Made by a program: the position numbers and the translations under genes. This document shows, piece after piece, positions 25,011 to 32,408 of a stretch of DNA of 64,000 nt. Each line of letters opens with the position of its first letter. Positions within the stretch are counted from its first letter, which is position 1. The notes beneath the pieces were generated by a model. It was not told the origin of the DNA. It ran no database searches and saw only the letters and a program-made list of their open reading frames with translations. The stretch is from Phytohabitans flavus (GTDB lineage: Bacteria; Actinomycetota; Actinomycetes; Mycobacteriales; Micromonosporaceae), in assembly GCF_011764545.1 (NCBI RefSeq), contig NZ_AP022870.1, positions 7,074,001 to 7,138,000 of the forward strand. Direction: 5' to 3'.

Positions 25011-26069
25011 TCACTCTAGGTCGATCGCGGCAGCCGATTCGCCGATCCGGAGGACCGCGTCGTCGGCGACATTCCGCTTCAACACCGCGAGGGCGACCAT
25101 GCCGAGCTCGAAGTGGCGTAGCGCGGTGCCGACGAAGCCCACCGCGCGCCCGTCCTCGCTGGTCACGGCCGTGCCCGGCGCCGGCGGCTGATCGGTGGCC
25201 ACGCCGTCGAGATGCAGGAGTACGAGCCGGCGCGGCGGCCGCCCCAGGTTGTGCACCCGGGCCACGGTCTCCTGCCCGCGGTAGCAGCCCTTGTCGAGGT
25301 GGACCGCGGGCGCGAGCAGGTCGATCTCCGCGGGGATCGTGCGGTGGTCGGTCTCCAGACTCAGCCGGGGTACACGGGCGGCGACGCGCATCGCCTCGTA
25401 CGCCCACAGGCCGGCGAGGGGTACGCCGAGCCGCTGGACCACGCCGTCGACGGACTCACGCGGTACCACCAGGTCAATGCCCAAATGACCGCGGCGGGCG
25501 AACCCACCCTCGGGGAGGACGCGCACGTCGTACAACGTGGTGGGTGTGGCCGGCACGGAGCCGGCGGCGAACTTCGGGCCCGGCACCGCGCGGACCTCCG
25601 GCTCCTTCAGGTCGGGGACGACCTCGGCGGCCCGCGGCCCGACGAGCGTCAGCACGGCGAGCTCGGCCGTCGCGTCGCGCGGCTCGACCCGGGTCAGGAA
25701 GCGCATCTTCTCCAGGAAGGTGAGCAGGTCGCCCGCGGCGCCCGGCTCGGTGTCGAGCCAGGTGGTGGCGCCGTCCTCGGCGACCTGGGCGTGGTGCTCG
25801 ACGTGCCCGTTCGGGGAGAGGACGAGCAGCTCGGTGCCCTGGCCAGCGCGCAGGTCGGCGAGGTGCTGGGTGGTGATGCTGTGCAGCCAGCTGGCCCGCT
25901 CCGGGCCGGGCACGGCGACGACGCCGCGGTGCGAGCGGTCCACAAGGCCAACGTCGGTGGCGAGCGTGCGCTGCTCGCGCATCGGGTCGCCGTAGTGTGC
26001 CGCCACCCCTGCGTCCCGCGACTCCGGCTCCAACGCCTCGACCGCGACTGCCCCGGCTGTGTCGATCAT
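25011..26069 (-). CDS. ygfZ: YgfZ/GcvT-like folate-binding protein
   Basis: 352 residues. The COG0354 signature KGCYRGQETVARVHNLG is intact near residue 265, after GcvT-like blocks LVDRSHRGVVAVPGPER and LLVLSPNGHVEHHAQV. YgfZ-type proteins help maintain iron-sulfur enzymes in a folate-dependent way. ATG 26069 (MIDTAGAV) overlaps the Fur-family stop by 4 bases. Pairing with a Fur-type regulator suggests iron- or zinc-linked control. Confidence 0.9.
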   Translation of the reverse strand: MIDTAGAVAVEALEPESRDAGVAAHYGDPMREQRTLATDVGLVDRSHRGVVAVPGPERASWLHSITTQHLADLRAGQGTELLVLSPNGHVEHHAQVAEDGATTWLDTEPGAAGDLLTFLEKMRFLTRVEPRDATAELAVLTLVGPRAAEVVPDLKEPEVRAVPGPKFAAGSVPATPTTLYDVRVLPEGGFARRGHLGIDLVVPRESVDGVVQRLGVPLAGLWAYEAMRVAARVPRLSLETDHRTIPAEIDLLAPAVHLDKGCYRGQETVARVHNLGRPPRRLVLLHLDGVATDQPPAPGTAVTSEDGRAVGFVGTALRHFELGMVALAVLKRNVADDAVLRIGESAAAIDLE

Positions 26070-26488
26070 TTCGCTTCCCCACAATCCCCGCAGGTGCCGA
26101 ACAATGCCACGTGACCGATGTCCAGCTGGAACCCGCGCTCCTTGGCCAGGTCAGTGGCCAGCGGCGCGAGCACCTCGTGCTCGATCTCGATCACCGCACC
26201 GCAGTCCCGGCACACCAGGTGGGCATGCTGGTCCTCACCCACCGGGTGGTACGTCGGAGACCCGTGCGACAGGTGCGTATGGGTAACCAGCCCGAGGTCC
26301 TCGAGTAATTCCAAGGTGCGGTAGATCGTGGTGATGTTCACGCCGGCGGCCACCTCGCGGACGGCCGTGTGCAGCTGCTCGGGCGTGGCGTGGCCGAGCT
26401 GGTGCACGGCCTCCAGCACAAGCTGCCGCTGGGCGGTCAGCCGCAGTCCGCGGCTCCGCAAGATGTCCGGTAGGGACGTTTCCGACAC
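26066..26488 (-). CDS. Fur-family metalloregulator
   Basis: 140 residues. N-terminal winged helix (LRSRGLRLTAQRQLVLEAV, VNITTIYRTLELLEDLGLV) and a C-terminal dimerisation half with HLVCRDCGAVIEIEHE and a second CGDCG, giving the two CxxC pairs of the structural zinc site. Whether it senses Fe, Zn or Mn cannot be told. GTG 26488 gives VSETSLPDILRS; upstream sequence is the divergent promoter. First gene of a run fur-ygfZ-BKACE-asparaginase. Confidence 0.93.
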   Translation of the reverse strand: MSETSLPDILRSRGLRLTAQRQLVLEAVHQLGHATPEQLHTAVREVAAGVNITTIYRTLELLEDLGLVTHTHLSHGSPTYHPVGEDQHAHLVCRDCGAVIEIEHEVLAPLATDLAKERGFQLDIGHVALFGTCGDCGEAK

Positions 26489-26505
26489 TGCCTGATAATA
26501 GTGCG

Positions 26506-27264
26506 GTGCAAGCTTCGGTCGTCGCCGTGCTTGGCCGCGGCGTGGTCCCCTCCGGTACACCGGTCATGCGCGCGGACGACCCGGGGATCCTCGGCGACGG
26601 GCTCTTCGAGACCATGCTCGTCCGCGACGGGCGGCCCTGGCTGCTCGACGAGCACCTGGACCGCCTCAGCGCCTCCGCCCCCACGCTCGGGCTGGCCGTG
26701 CCCGCGAGCCTGCACGACTTCGTGCTGTCGGCGTGCGCCGAGTGGCCGGTCGACATCGACGGCGCGCTGCGGCTCGTGTGCACGCCGATGACCGCGTTCT
26801 GCACGATCAACGCGGTGCCACCCCGCGTGCTCTCGCTCCGGGTGCGCACGCTGCCGGCGGCGTCCGGGCTGCCGGTCAAGTCGCTGTCGTACGGGCCGAG
26901 CATCGCCGCCCGCCGCTGGGTCGCCGCAAACGGCGTGGACGACGCGTTGTGGGTCTCCCCCGAGGGGTACGCGCTGGAAGGGCCGACCGCGAGCCTTGTC
27001 TGGCTGGACGGCGAGACCCTCTGCACGGTGCCGCCCTCGGCCGGGGTGCTGCCCGGCGTGACCGCGGCCTGGCTACTGGCTCAGGCGCCGTCCCAAGGCT
27101 GGCGCGCCGAGCATCGCATGATCAAGCCCGCCGATCTGCACTCGACGGGCGGTGTGTGGCTGGCGTCGTCGGTGCGCGGGCTGGCCGAGGTACGGGTACT
27201 GGACGGCGTCGAGCTGCTCCAGTCCCTGCACACCGAGCGCCTCCGAGCACTGCTCGGCTACTGA
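26506..27264 (+). CDS. Aminotransferase class IV, probable 4-amino-4-deoxychorismate lyase
   Basis: 252 residues, PLP fold type IV. MRADDPGILGDGLFETMLVR is the PabC/BCAT-like opening; the PLP Lys is probably in LPVKSLSYGPSIAARRW; YALEGPTASLVWLDG and the phosphate-binding LPGVTAAWLL follow. By family it releases pyruvate from aminodeoxychorismate to give p-aminobenzoate for folate, though D-amino acid aminotransferase cannot be excluded. The start GTG 26506 lies 18 bases from the divergent Fur start. Rv0812 has the same neighbourhood. Confidence 0.82.
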   Translation: MQASVVAVLGRGVVPSGTPVMRADDPGILGDGLFETMLVRDGRPWLLDEHLDRLSASAPTLGLAVPASLHDFVLSACAEWPVDIDGALRLVCTPMTAFCTINAVPPRVLSLRVRTLPAASGLPVKSLSYGPSIAARRWVAANGVDDALWVSPEGYALEGPTASLVWLDGETLCTVPPSAGVLPGVTAAWLLAQAPSQGWRAEHRMIKPADLHSTGGVWLASSVRGLAEVRVLDGVELLQSLHTERLRALLGY

Positions 27265-27794
27265 CTCTCCTCCAGCTCGAAGAGGGTGATGGTCCGCACG
27301 ATGGAATAAGCCGCACCGGTAGCAGTGCGGGTCAGCTGGTGCTGCTTGATCACCGCGTCCGCAGGGAGGTCGGGATGCTCTTCCACGAGCCAGAACTCGG
27401 GAATGCCGGCGTCGGCATACATCAAGGGCTTGATCACCCGGTCCCGATTAATAGAGTTGGGCGAGACGACCTCCACAACGCACTGGACGTCTGTGGCGGG
27501 AAACTGCGACCAGCGCAAGTCGGTGACGGGCTTACGGAAGACCGTCACATCCGGCGCGGGGACGCTGCGCCGCCCGACAACCACGCCGACCTCCCGCTCC
27601 GCATCCAGGCCCTTGGCGCGGAACCACGCCTCGATCCGCCTGGCGGTCATGGTGTGCCACTTCATCTGGGCCGCTGCCATCACGATGAGATTGCCTTCCT
27701 CAAGCTCGATCCGGGCACCCTCGATGACTGGCACAGCGACGAATTCTTCGGCGGTCAGCGGGAGCGCACCCGGAAGGTCTATTTTCAATTCCAT
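27258..27794 (-). CDS. Uma2 family (DUF820) restriction-endonuclease-fold protein
   Basis: 178 residues from ATG 27794, preceded by GAGGAGGGC. PD-(D/E)xK fold marks are VPAPDVTVFRKP (the Asp of the motif) and CVVEVVSPNSINRDRVIKPLMYADAGIPEFWLVE (ExV with the Lys). Uma2 proteins are common in multiple copies in actinomycetes and cyanobacteria; function is unknown. Its 3' end overlaps the lyase gene tail by 7 bases on the opposite strand. It interrupts an otherwise conserved gene order, suggesting later insertion. Confidence 0.85.
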   Translation of the reverse strand: MELKIDLPGALPLTAEEFVAVPVIEGARIELEEGNLIVMAAAQMKWHTMTARRIEAWFRAKGLDAEREVGVVVGRRSVPAPDVTVFRKPVTDLRWSQFPATDVQCVVEVVSPNSINRDRVIKPLMYADAGIPEFWLVEEHPDLPADAVIKQHQLTRTATGAAYSIVRTITLFELEESQ

Positions 27795-27846
27795 CGATGC
27801 CCTCCTCGATGCTCGCTCCACGCTATGAACGCTCAGTGTGTTGGTG

Positions 27847-28437
27847 CTAGCCGCCCACACGGATAAGGCGGGCGGACAGGTGCGGCGAGAGGCCTTGGCC
27901 TACCGCGGCCATGTCCTGGGCGTAGAGCAGCGCGCCCTCGACAATGCCGTACAGCCGGTGGCCGGCGGTGACCTCCTTGGCCGTGGCGGTGCGCAGGACC
28001 GCGTCGGTGGCCATCTCCAGCTGCGTACCCTTCACCCGGCCCAGGTACAGCTCCATGATCCCGGTGGGATTGGTGAGCAGCGCCTCGACCTCGTCGGTCG
28101 CGCGGCCGTCCTCCATCACCGGGCGCAGCCAGCCGACCTCGCGCATGGCCGGGCGCACCGGCTGGCTCTGCTCGTCGAGGATCCACGCCCGCGACTCGTA
28201 GTGCAGGAACGGCCGGCCGTCGTGGCTGATCCGGAGCTCCTGCGCGTAGTCGAAGTCTTCGATCGTCGGGAAGCCGCCCCTACCGCGCCCCCGCCACTGC
28301 CCGACGTACGGCAGCAGCGCCAGCAGCGCGGGGTGCAGATCCGGGCCGGTGCGCAGGTCGTGGGTGTCCTCGAACGGGTACGGGTCGACCGGCGGCGCGT
28401 TGAGCCAGGGCGGGGGTCCGAGCGGGTTGTCAGTCAC
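27847..28437 (-). CDS. Nitrobindin / FABP-like heme-binding beta-barrel protein
   Basis: 196 residues of the THAP4/nitrobindin (DUF1794) family. The GxWxGxG motif is LLPYVGQWRGRGRGGFPTI near residue 45, and the C-terminal His that ligates heme in homologues fits GLSPHLSARLIRV. FDYAQELRISHDGRPFLHYESRAW is a further family block. Homologues bind ferric heme and isomerise peroxynitrite to nitrate. GTG 28437 overlaps the stop of a 34-residue membrane peptide gene, so translation is probably coupled. Position matches Rv0813c. Confidence 0.9.
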   Translation of the reverse strand: MTDNPLGPPPWLNAPPVDPYPFEDTHDLRTGPDLHPALLALLPYVGQWRGRGRGGFPTIEDFDYAQELRISHDGRPFLHYESRAWILDEQSQPVRPAMREVGWLRPVMEDGRATDEVEALLTNPTGIMELYLGRVKGTQLEMATDAVLRTATAKEVTAGHRLYGIVEGALLYAQDMAAVGQGLSPHLSARLIRVGG

Positions 28438-28538
28438 CAGCGTCCTCTTGAGATGCGCACGGCCAGATAGACGAGGCCACCGGCGAGCACGCCGAAGCCC
28501 GCGACAAGCAGGCTGACGAACCCGATCTCGGTAACCAT
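28434..28538 (-). CDS. 34-residue single-helix membrane peptide coupled to nitrobindin
   Basis: A short gene from ATG 28538 encoding one hydrophobic helix (GFVSLLVAGFGVLAGGLVYL) between a short acidic head (MVTEI) and a basic tail (AVRISRGRW), so the tail probably faces the cytoplasm. Its TGA overlaps the nitrobindin GTG in a GTGA junction, and codon third positions are GC-rich as in real genes here. No family is recognised. Membrane orientation is inferred from the positive-inside rule. Confidence 0.7.
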   Translation of the reverse strand: MVTEIGFVSLLVAGFGVLAGGLVYLAVRISRGRW

Positions 28539-28596
28539 GACTGCCATAGCTTATGACGAACACAGGCTATGAGCGGCGCGGCCTATGCTGGCCGGC

Positions 28597-28959
28597 ATGG
28601 CTCGTTCGCTCGTCGTCAAGGTAACCGCGGGAACAGATTCGCCTGAGCGGTGTGCCCAGGCATTCACGGTGGCCGCGACGGCCGTCGCCTCCGGGGTCGA
28701 CGTTTCACTGTGGCTGACCGGCGAGTCGGCCTGGTTCGCGTTGCCCGGGCGCGCCGCGGAGTTCTCGCTGCCGCACTCGGCGCCCCTGCCGGACCTGCTC
28801 GACGCCGTGCTCGCCGGCGGTCGGGTGACCCTCTGTACCCAGTGCGCCGCCCGCCGGGAGATCACCGAGGCGGATGTGCTGAAGGGCGTACGGATCGCCG
28901 GGGCGGCGGTGTTCGTGGAGGAAGCGTTGGCCGACGGCGCGCAGGCGCTGGTCTACTGA
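28597..28959 (+). CDS. DsrE family protein
   Basis: 120 residues. MARSLVVKVTAGTDSPERCAQAF and GVDVSLWLTGESAW give the DsrE/TusD-like beta-alpha fold; a Cys pair (TLCTQCAARREI) sits near residue 73, possibly redox- or persulfide-active as in sulfur-relay proteins. ATG 28597 is preferred to ATG 28585. It is divergent from the membrane-peptide/nitrobindin pair. The sulfurtransferase operon nearby fits a sulfur-handling role, by inference only. Confidence 0.82.
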   Translation: MARSLVVKVTAGTDSPERCAQAFTVAATAVASGVDVSLWLTGESAWFALPGRAAEFSLPHSAPLPDLLDAVLAGGRVTLCTQCAARREITEADVLKGVRIAGAAVFVEEALADGAQALVY

Positions 28960-28966
28960 CGCTCGC

Positions 28967-29815
28967 TCAGCAGAGCGTGGTGACCGAAGCGCCGAGCGTG
29001 CCGTCCTCTTCGGCGTCGACCGCGACCATGGCCTCGTCGCTGCGGTAGGCGTACAGGTCGACGGTGTCGATCAGGGCGGGGCCGCCTTGTGCGCTACCGA
29101 ACAGCGGCACCAGCACCTCGCGGAGCGGCTTGCCCGAGCCGGACCTGGAGCCGGTCGCGGAGACGGTGCGGACCGTACCGCCGGTCGGGCAGGGCGCCTC
29201 GGCCACCGTGACGTCGTCGAGCGTGCCGCCCAGCGCTACGAGCATCCGGTCACCGATACGCCGGTCCTCGCCACTGGGAGTTGGGACCTCCACGCCGAGC
29301 GGGGCGGGCGGGCGGCAGCCGGTGCCGACGGTGATGATCACGATGCCGGGTGCGGTGACCCCGCCGCGCACCGAGACGAACTCTCCCGCGTCCGCGCGCA
29401 GTGTGTCGTGCTGCTGGCCGTGGCGGACGCTTGCCTCGTACGACGGCGGAAGCCGGTCCACGATCCGGTCGAGCAGGGCCGGCCCGTCGGTCTGACCCGT
29501 GTAGACGATGACGTCGCGCTCCAGCGTCTCCCCGGAACGGATCGGGGTGATGCGGCAACCGCTCGTCACCTCGTACCTGGAGATGGAGAGCACCGCGTCG
29601 GAGCCGGCGGCGACGGCCAGCTCGCCCACCGCGCGGTCGACAAGTGGCCTGGCCTCACCGATGCTGCGCTGGTCGCGGACGGTGGGTGGATCGCTCCGCA
29701 TCGACACGTACCCCAGGACGCCGAGCACCACCGCCCAGGCCACGGCGACCACCGTCAGCCACCGCCCACGGCGACTCGGTGGCGTGCGCGGGGGCGCGGC
29801 GACGGGACCGGTCAC
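28967..29815 (-). CDS. Single-pass membrane protein with extracytoplasmic domain, unrecognised family
   Basis: 282 residues from GTG 29815, chosen for the AGGAGG Shine-Dalgarno 4 bases upstream. A short basic head (RTPPSRRGRW) precedes one transmembrane helix (LTVVAVAWAVVLGVLGYV, ~19-37). The rest is predicted outside the cell, with four Cys (SGCRI, TGCRP, EAPCPTG and the very C-terminal Cys) that could form two disulfides. No catalytic motif is seen. It follows a winged-helix regulator gene on the same strand, so it may sense or respond to an envelope signal. Confidence 0.75.
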   Translation of the reverse strand: MTGPVAAPPRTPPSRRGRWLTVVAVAWAVVLGVLGYVSMRSDPPTVRDQRSIGEARPLVDRAVGELAVAAGSDAVLSISRYEVTSGCRITPIRSGETLERDVIVYTGQTDGPALLDRIVDRLPPSYEASVRHGQQHDTLRADAGEFVSVRGGVTAPGIVIITVGTGCRPPAPLGVEVPTPSGEDRRIGDRMLVALGGTLDDVTVAEAPCPTGGTVRTVSATGSRSGSGKPLREVLVPLFGSAQGGPALIDTVDLYAYRSDEAMVAVDAEEDGTLGASVTTLC

Positions 29816-29940
29816 TGTGCCTCCTGGTGCGCTCGCTCGTGCGGCGCTGAAGGCGACGTCTTCCTCCGCCACCCCGAAACCCCGACTTCGTCGGCGGGGC
29901 GGCTCCGTCCAGACGCCGCCGCGCCAACTCGCTCGCTCAC
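29812..29940 (-). CDS. Possible 42-residue small ORF overlapping the membrane-protein start
   Basis: A GTG at 29940 opens 42 codons ending in a TGA that overlaps the membrane-protein GTG (GTGA). The product is polar, with no helix, signal or recognised motif. Third-position GC is about 77 percent, below neighbouring genes, so it may be only a leader region. The overlap is the main argument for reality. Confidence 0.2.
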   Translation of the reverse strand: MSERVGAAASGRSRPADEVGVSGWRRKTSPSAPHERAHQEAQ

Positions 29941-29999
29941 CCGGCCATGGTGCCAGGCGGTGCCCAACGAGTGCCTGCCGGGCCGAGCGCGGGCGGGAT

Positions 30000-30475
30000 T
30001 CAGACGGCGGCCAGCCGATAGCCCACCCCGCGGACCGTCTCGACCGACGGGCCCTCCGGAGCGGCGCGCAGCTTGCGGCGCAGCCGCTTGATCGCGGAGT
30101 GGAGGATCGATGTGTCGCCCAGGTAGGCGCCACCCCACACCGTGTCGAACAGCCGCTCGTACGTCCAGACCCCAGCGGCGGACTGGCCAGCCGGGCCAGC
30201 AGCTCGCGCTCCAGCCGAGTCAACGCCAGCGGCTTTTCCCGCCAGGTGACCAGGTGGCCGACGGTGTCGACGACGAGTTCGCCGAAGCGCACCGGTCCGC
30301 TGGCCGGTACGGCGACCGGCACGGCAACCGCCGACGGGAACAGCATCGCCCGCAGCTCGGACAGGTCGGCACAGAGCACCACCGCCCCACAGTCATCAAG
30401 CCGCCGCACCACCCGCTCCCGGACCGCCACGTCTGACGAAACGCAGACGACGAACGGCACCTCTCCGCTGACCAC
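30000..30475 (-). CDS. Winged-helix (OmpR-type) regulator with degenerate receiver (one apparent frameshift)
   Basis: About 158 residues when joined. From GTG 30475, which follows GGGAGGGG, the N-terminus (VPFVVCVSSDVAVRERVVRR, CGAVVLCADLSELRAML) looks like a shortened receiver without a phospho-acceptor site. The DNA-binding domain starts LALTRLERELLARLASPP, then shifts frame; adding one G:C to the C4 run at 30170-30173 continues VWTYERLFDTVWGGAYLG, SILHSAIKRLRRKLR and RGVGYRLAAV before a stop at 30000. So it is an orphan OmpR-like regulator. The downstream membrane protein is its likely partner. Confidence 0.78.
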
Positions 30476-30959
30476 CGCATCCCCTCCCCAGGCGCACAGC
30501 GTCGCGTGAAGCAAAGCCAACGCCCCGGGATTGACGAAGTCAACTGGATGTCGCCGAAACGTCGTAATCCGCAGAGCTTATGGTCCGTCCGACCGCGTTC
30601 TGCCCGACAGCTGCCACACGGACGAGCCCCCTGCCCGGCGACCGGCCCGAACCGTGCCCACCCCGCGCAGCGGCAACTGATCGAGAAATGCGGGGACTCC
30701 GGATCAAAGGTCCGGCGGCAACTTCGACAAAGATCGGAAAATCACCTGGCGACCATTGCCAGCAAATGAATGTGGACCAATGCGGTCAGCACCGAAGATA
30801 AGGTGGCGAATCCGTTTCGGATCATCACCAGGGCCTTGGGCGCCACTAGCCAACATCGGACATTCACGTCCGCTGCTCAGCCTATGACGGGTCGAACGCG
30901 TGAGGCATCATCTAGTTATAGCCCACGACGGAGGCCGTCGGGTCGAGGAAGGTACGGAT
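30476..30959. other. 484-base intergenic region
   Basis: Lies between the divergent winged-helix and XRE genes. No convincing gene is seen; open frames here lack family features and codon bias. It holds a small dyad, TTGACGAAGTCAA at 30531-30543, 56 bases before the winged-helix GTG, which could be a promoter or operator. The XRE start is preceded by GAGGAAGG. Base composition is visibly less GC-rich than surrounding genes. Confidence 0.6.
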
Positions 30960-31829
30960 GTGAGAAGAGACGAAAGTCCCGTGATCCTTCGCCGCCGACT
31001 CCGTATCGCGCTTCGCAACGCACGTATCAGCCTGGGCGAGTCGCAGAAAGACGTAGCGGAGGCGCTCGACTGGTCGCCGTCCAAGCTCCTGCGCATAGAG
31101 GCAGGCTCCTCCAACATCTCGACCGTCGATCTCCGGTCGCTCTTGGCGCACTACAACATCACGTCGTCGGAGCGCGTGGAGGAGTTGGTGACCATGGCCC
31201 GATTCGCGCGGAGACAACTCTTCAACAGCTACAGCGACGTCCTGAAGACGCAGTACTTCACCTACCTTCAGTACGAGACCGCCGCTACGGTCATCCGCTC
31301 GTTCCAGCCATTGCTGATTCCAGGCCCACTACAGACTCGCGAGTACGCTGAGTCGATCTTGAAGCTGGCGCACCGGCCATTCGATACCGAAGAGGTAATC
31401 GATCGGCGGCTTCAGGCCCGGATGGAGCGCCAAGAGGTGCTCCTCAAGGACGATGGGCCGGAGCTGTTCTTCATCCTCGACGAGGCGGCGCTCAGCCGGC
31501 ATATCGGCGGCAAGGATGTCATGCTGCGGCAGCTCGAGCACCTGCTGATCTTCGACGGGAAGCCCGAAGTGCACATCCAGGTGCTGCCCTTCGGGCGCGG
31601 CGAGCACTCCGGGTTGTTCGGCAGTTTCATAGTCTTGGAGTTTCCCGCGCCCGAAGACGAGCCTATCGCGTTCTTGGAGGGCCACCTCGATGACGTGATC
31701 CTCCGCGAGGATCCCGAGGACGTCGCGCTCTACATGGAAAAATTCTGGAGCCTCGAGGGGCTCGCGTCACCGGCCGGCGAAACCTCGACCGCCGTCCTCG
31801 CCACGATGGATCGCATCCGGCGCTCTTAG
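30960..31829 (+). CDS. XRE regulator with DUF5753 (Scr1-type antitoxin-like)
   Basis: 289 residues. N-terminal HTH (LRIALRNARISLGESQKDVA, WSPSKLLRIEAG) and a C-terminal DUF5753 domain (FQPLLIPGPLQTREYAESIL, ALSRHIGGKDVMLRQLEHLL, VLPFGRGEHSGLFGSFIVLE). Such proteins pair with DUF397 partners in streptomycetes and relatives and affect development or act as toxin-antitoxin-like couples. GTG 30960 (VRRDESPVILRRRL) follows GAGGAAGG. Codons are less GC-biased than in core genes. The DUF397 gene lies convergent and overlaps its 3' end. Confidence 0.9.
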   Translation: MRRDESPVILRRRLRIALRNARISLGESQKDVAEALDWSPSKLLRIEAGSSNISTVDLRSLLAHYNITSSERVEELVTMARFARRQLFNSYSDVLKTQYFTYLQYETAATVIRSFQPLLIPGPLQTREYAESILKLAHRPFDTEEVIDRRLQARMERQEVLLKDDGPELFFILDEAALSRHIGGKDVMLRQLEHLLIFDGKPEVHIQVLPFGRGEHSGLFGSFIVLEFPAPEDEPIAFLEGHLDDVILREDPEDVALYMEKFWSLEGLASPAGETSTAVLATMDRIRRS

Positions 31830-32000
31830 CGCAGATACGAAGGAGCGCCAAGCGTCGTTCAAGAACTGTAGCCGCGGACCGCCCGCGTCCTTCGAATCAC
31901 GAATGAGTACCAGATCGCCTACCGCAGCGAACTCCAGACACTCGCTGTCCCCGCTTTTGGTGCTCTTTCGCCAAATAATGCCGGCGTCCTCAAGACGCAT
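31767..32000 (-). CDS. DUF397 domain protein
   Basis: 77 residues from ATG 32000. The domain is IIWRKSTKSGDSECLEFAAV and LVLIRDSKDAGGPRLQF, then DAWRSFVSALRA; the normal domain ends there. About 15 extra C-terminal residues read through the antisense of the XRE gene, giving a 63-base convergent overlap. DUF397 proteins are usually encoded downstream of, and on the same strand as, a DUF5753 XRE gene, so this inverted order is unusual. Confidence 0.85.
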   Translation of the reverse strand: MRLEDAGIIWRKSTKSGDSECLEFAAVGDLVLIRDSKDAGGPRLQFLNDAWRSFVSALRAPDAIHRGEDGGRGFAGR

Positions 32001-32073
32001 CGAATGACCTTCCTAATGTGAGACCCGAACGCGCTGGCTCCACAACGGTTCGGCAGAGCCAGCGCCAGGGTCG

Positions 32074-32223
32074 TCACAAGGCAGGCTGCGAAGATCCCTG
32101 TCGGGTGAAGAGTGCGTTGACGAGTGCGATCGTAGCGGTCAACACGGTGAGGGTCTCGACGGTGTCGACCCCATACCGGTGTGCCGCTGGCAGTAACACG
32201 ACTATGACGATTGTCGCGAGCAC
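32074..32223 (-). CDS. Possible short two-helix membrane ORF, low confidence
   Basis: From GTG 32223, 49 residues with two hydrophobic stretches (VLATIVIVVLLPAA and TLTVLTATIALVNALF) separated by a polar loop. The in-frame sequence upstream of the GTG is not protein-like, so it may be a remnant of a longer membrane protein. Codon use includes TTA, ATA and other rare choices for this genome. No SD is clear. Confidence 0.3.
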   Translation of the reverse strand: MLATIVIVVLLPAAHRYGVDTVETLTVLTATIALVNALFTRQGSSQPAL

Positions 32224-32350
32224 TACCTGGAACGGGCCAGGCGATGACTCAGAGGGAAACGTTCCGCGGACGAGCGTCGGGACAGAGTGGGCGTCCGGGT
32301 GCAGCCGGGCGCCCCTTCTTAATTCCCCGGGGACAAGGTAGTCGCCCGAC

Positions 32351-32390
32351 AAAAAAGTCGCCGCCCGGTCGCGGCTGCGACCGGGCGGCG
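32351..32390 (-). terminator. Intrinsic terminator of the rhodanese-sseC operon
   Basis: Perfect 14-base inverted repeat: CGCCGCCCGGTCGC at 32359-32372 and its complement at 32377-32390 with a 4-base loop. Read on the minus strand it is followed by a T6 run (A6 at 32351-32356). It lies 18 bases beyond the sseC stop. Confidence 0.92.
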
Positions 32391-32408
32391 AGTGTGACAA
32401 GAAGTTGA

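Larger units (their letters stand above)
32001..32408. other. 408-base region between DUF397 and sseC
   Basis: Contains a strong terminator for the rhodanese operon (32351-32390) and a possible short hydrophobic ORF (32074-32223, listed separately). The DUF397 start has no clear upstream promoter that I can define. Sequence between 32224 and 32350 shows no recognised element. Codon use and composition look non-core, like the adjacent XRE/DUF397 pair. Confidence 0.5.

Noticed and set aside
30506..30769. 87-codon plus-strand frame in the intergenic region before XRE
   Set aside because: No start with SD, no family features and no GC-rich third-position bias.
32018..32341. 107-codon plus-strand frame between DUF397 and sseC
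   Set aside because: No recognised features and antisense to the more plausible hydrophobic minus-strand ORF.
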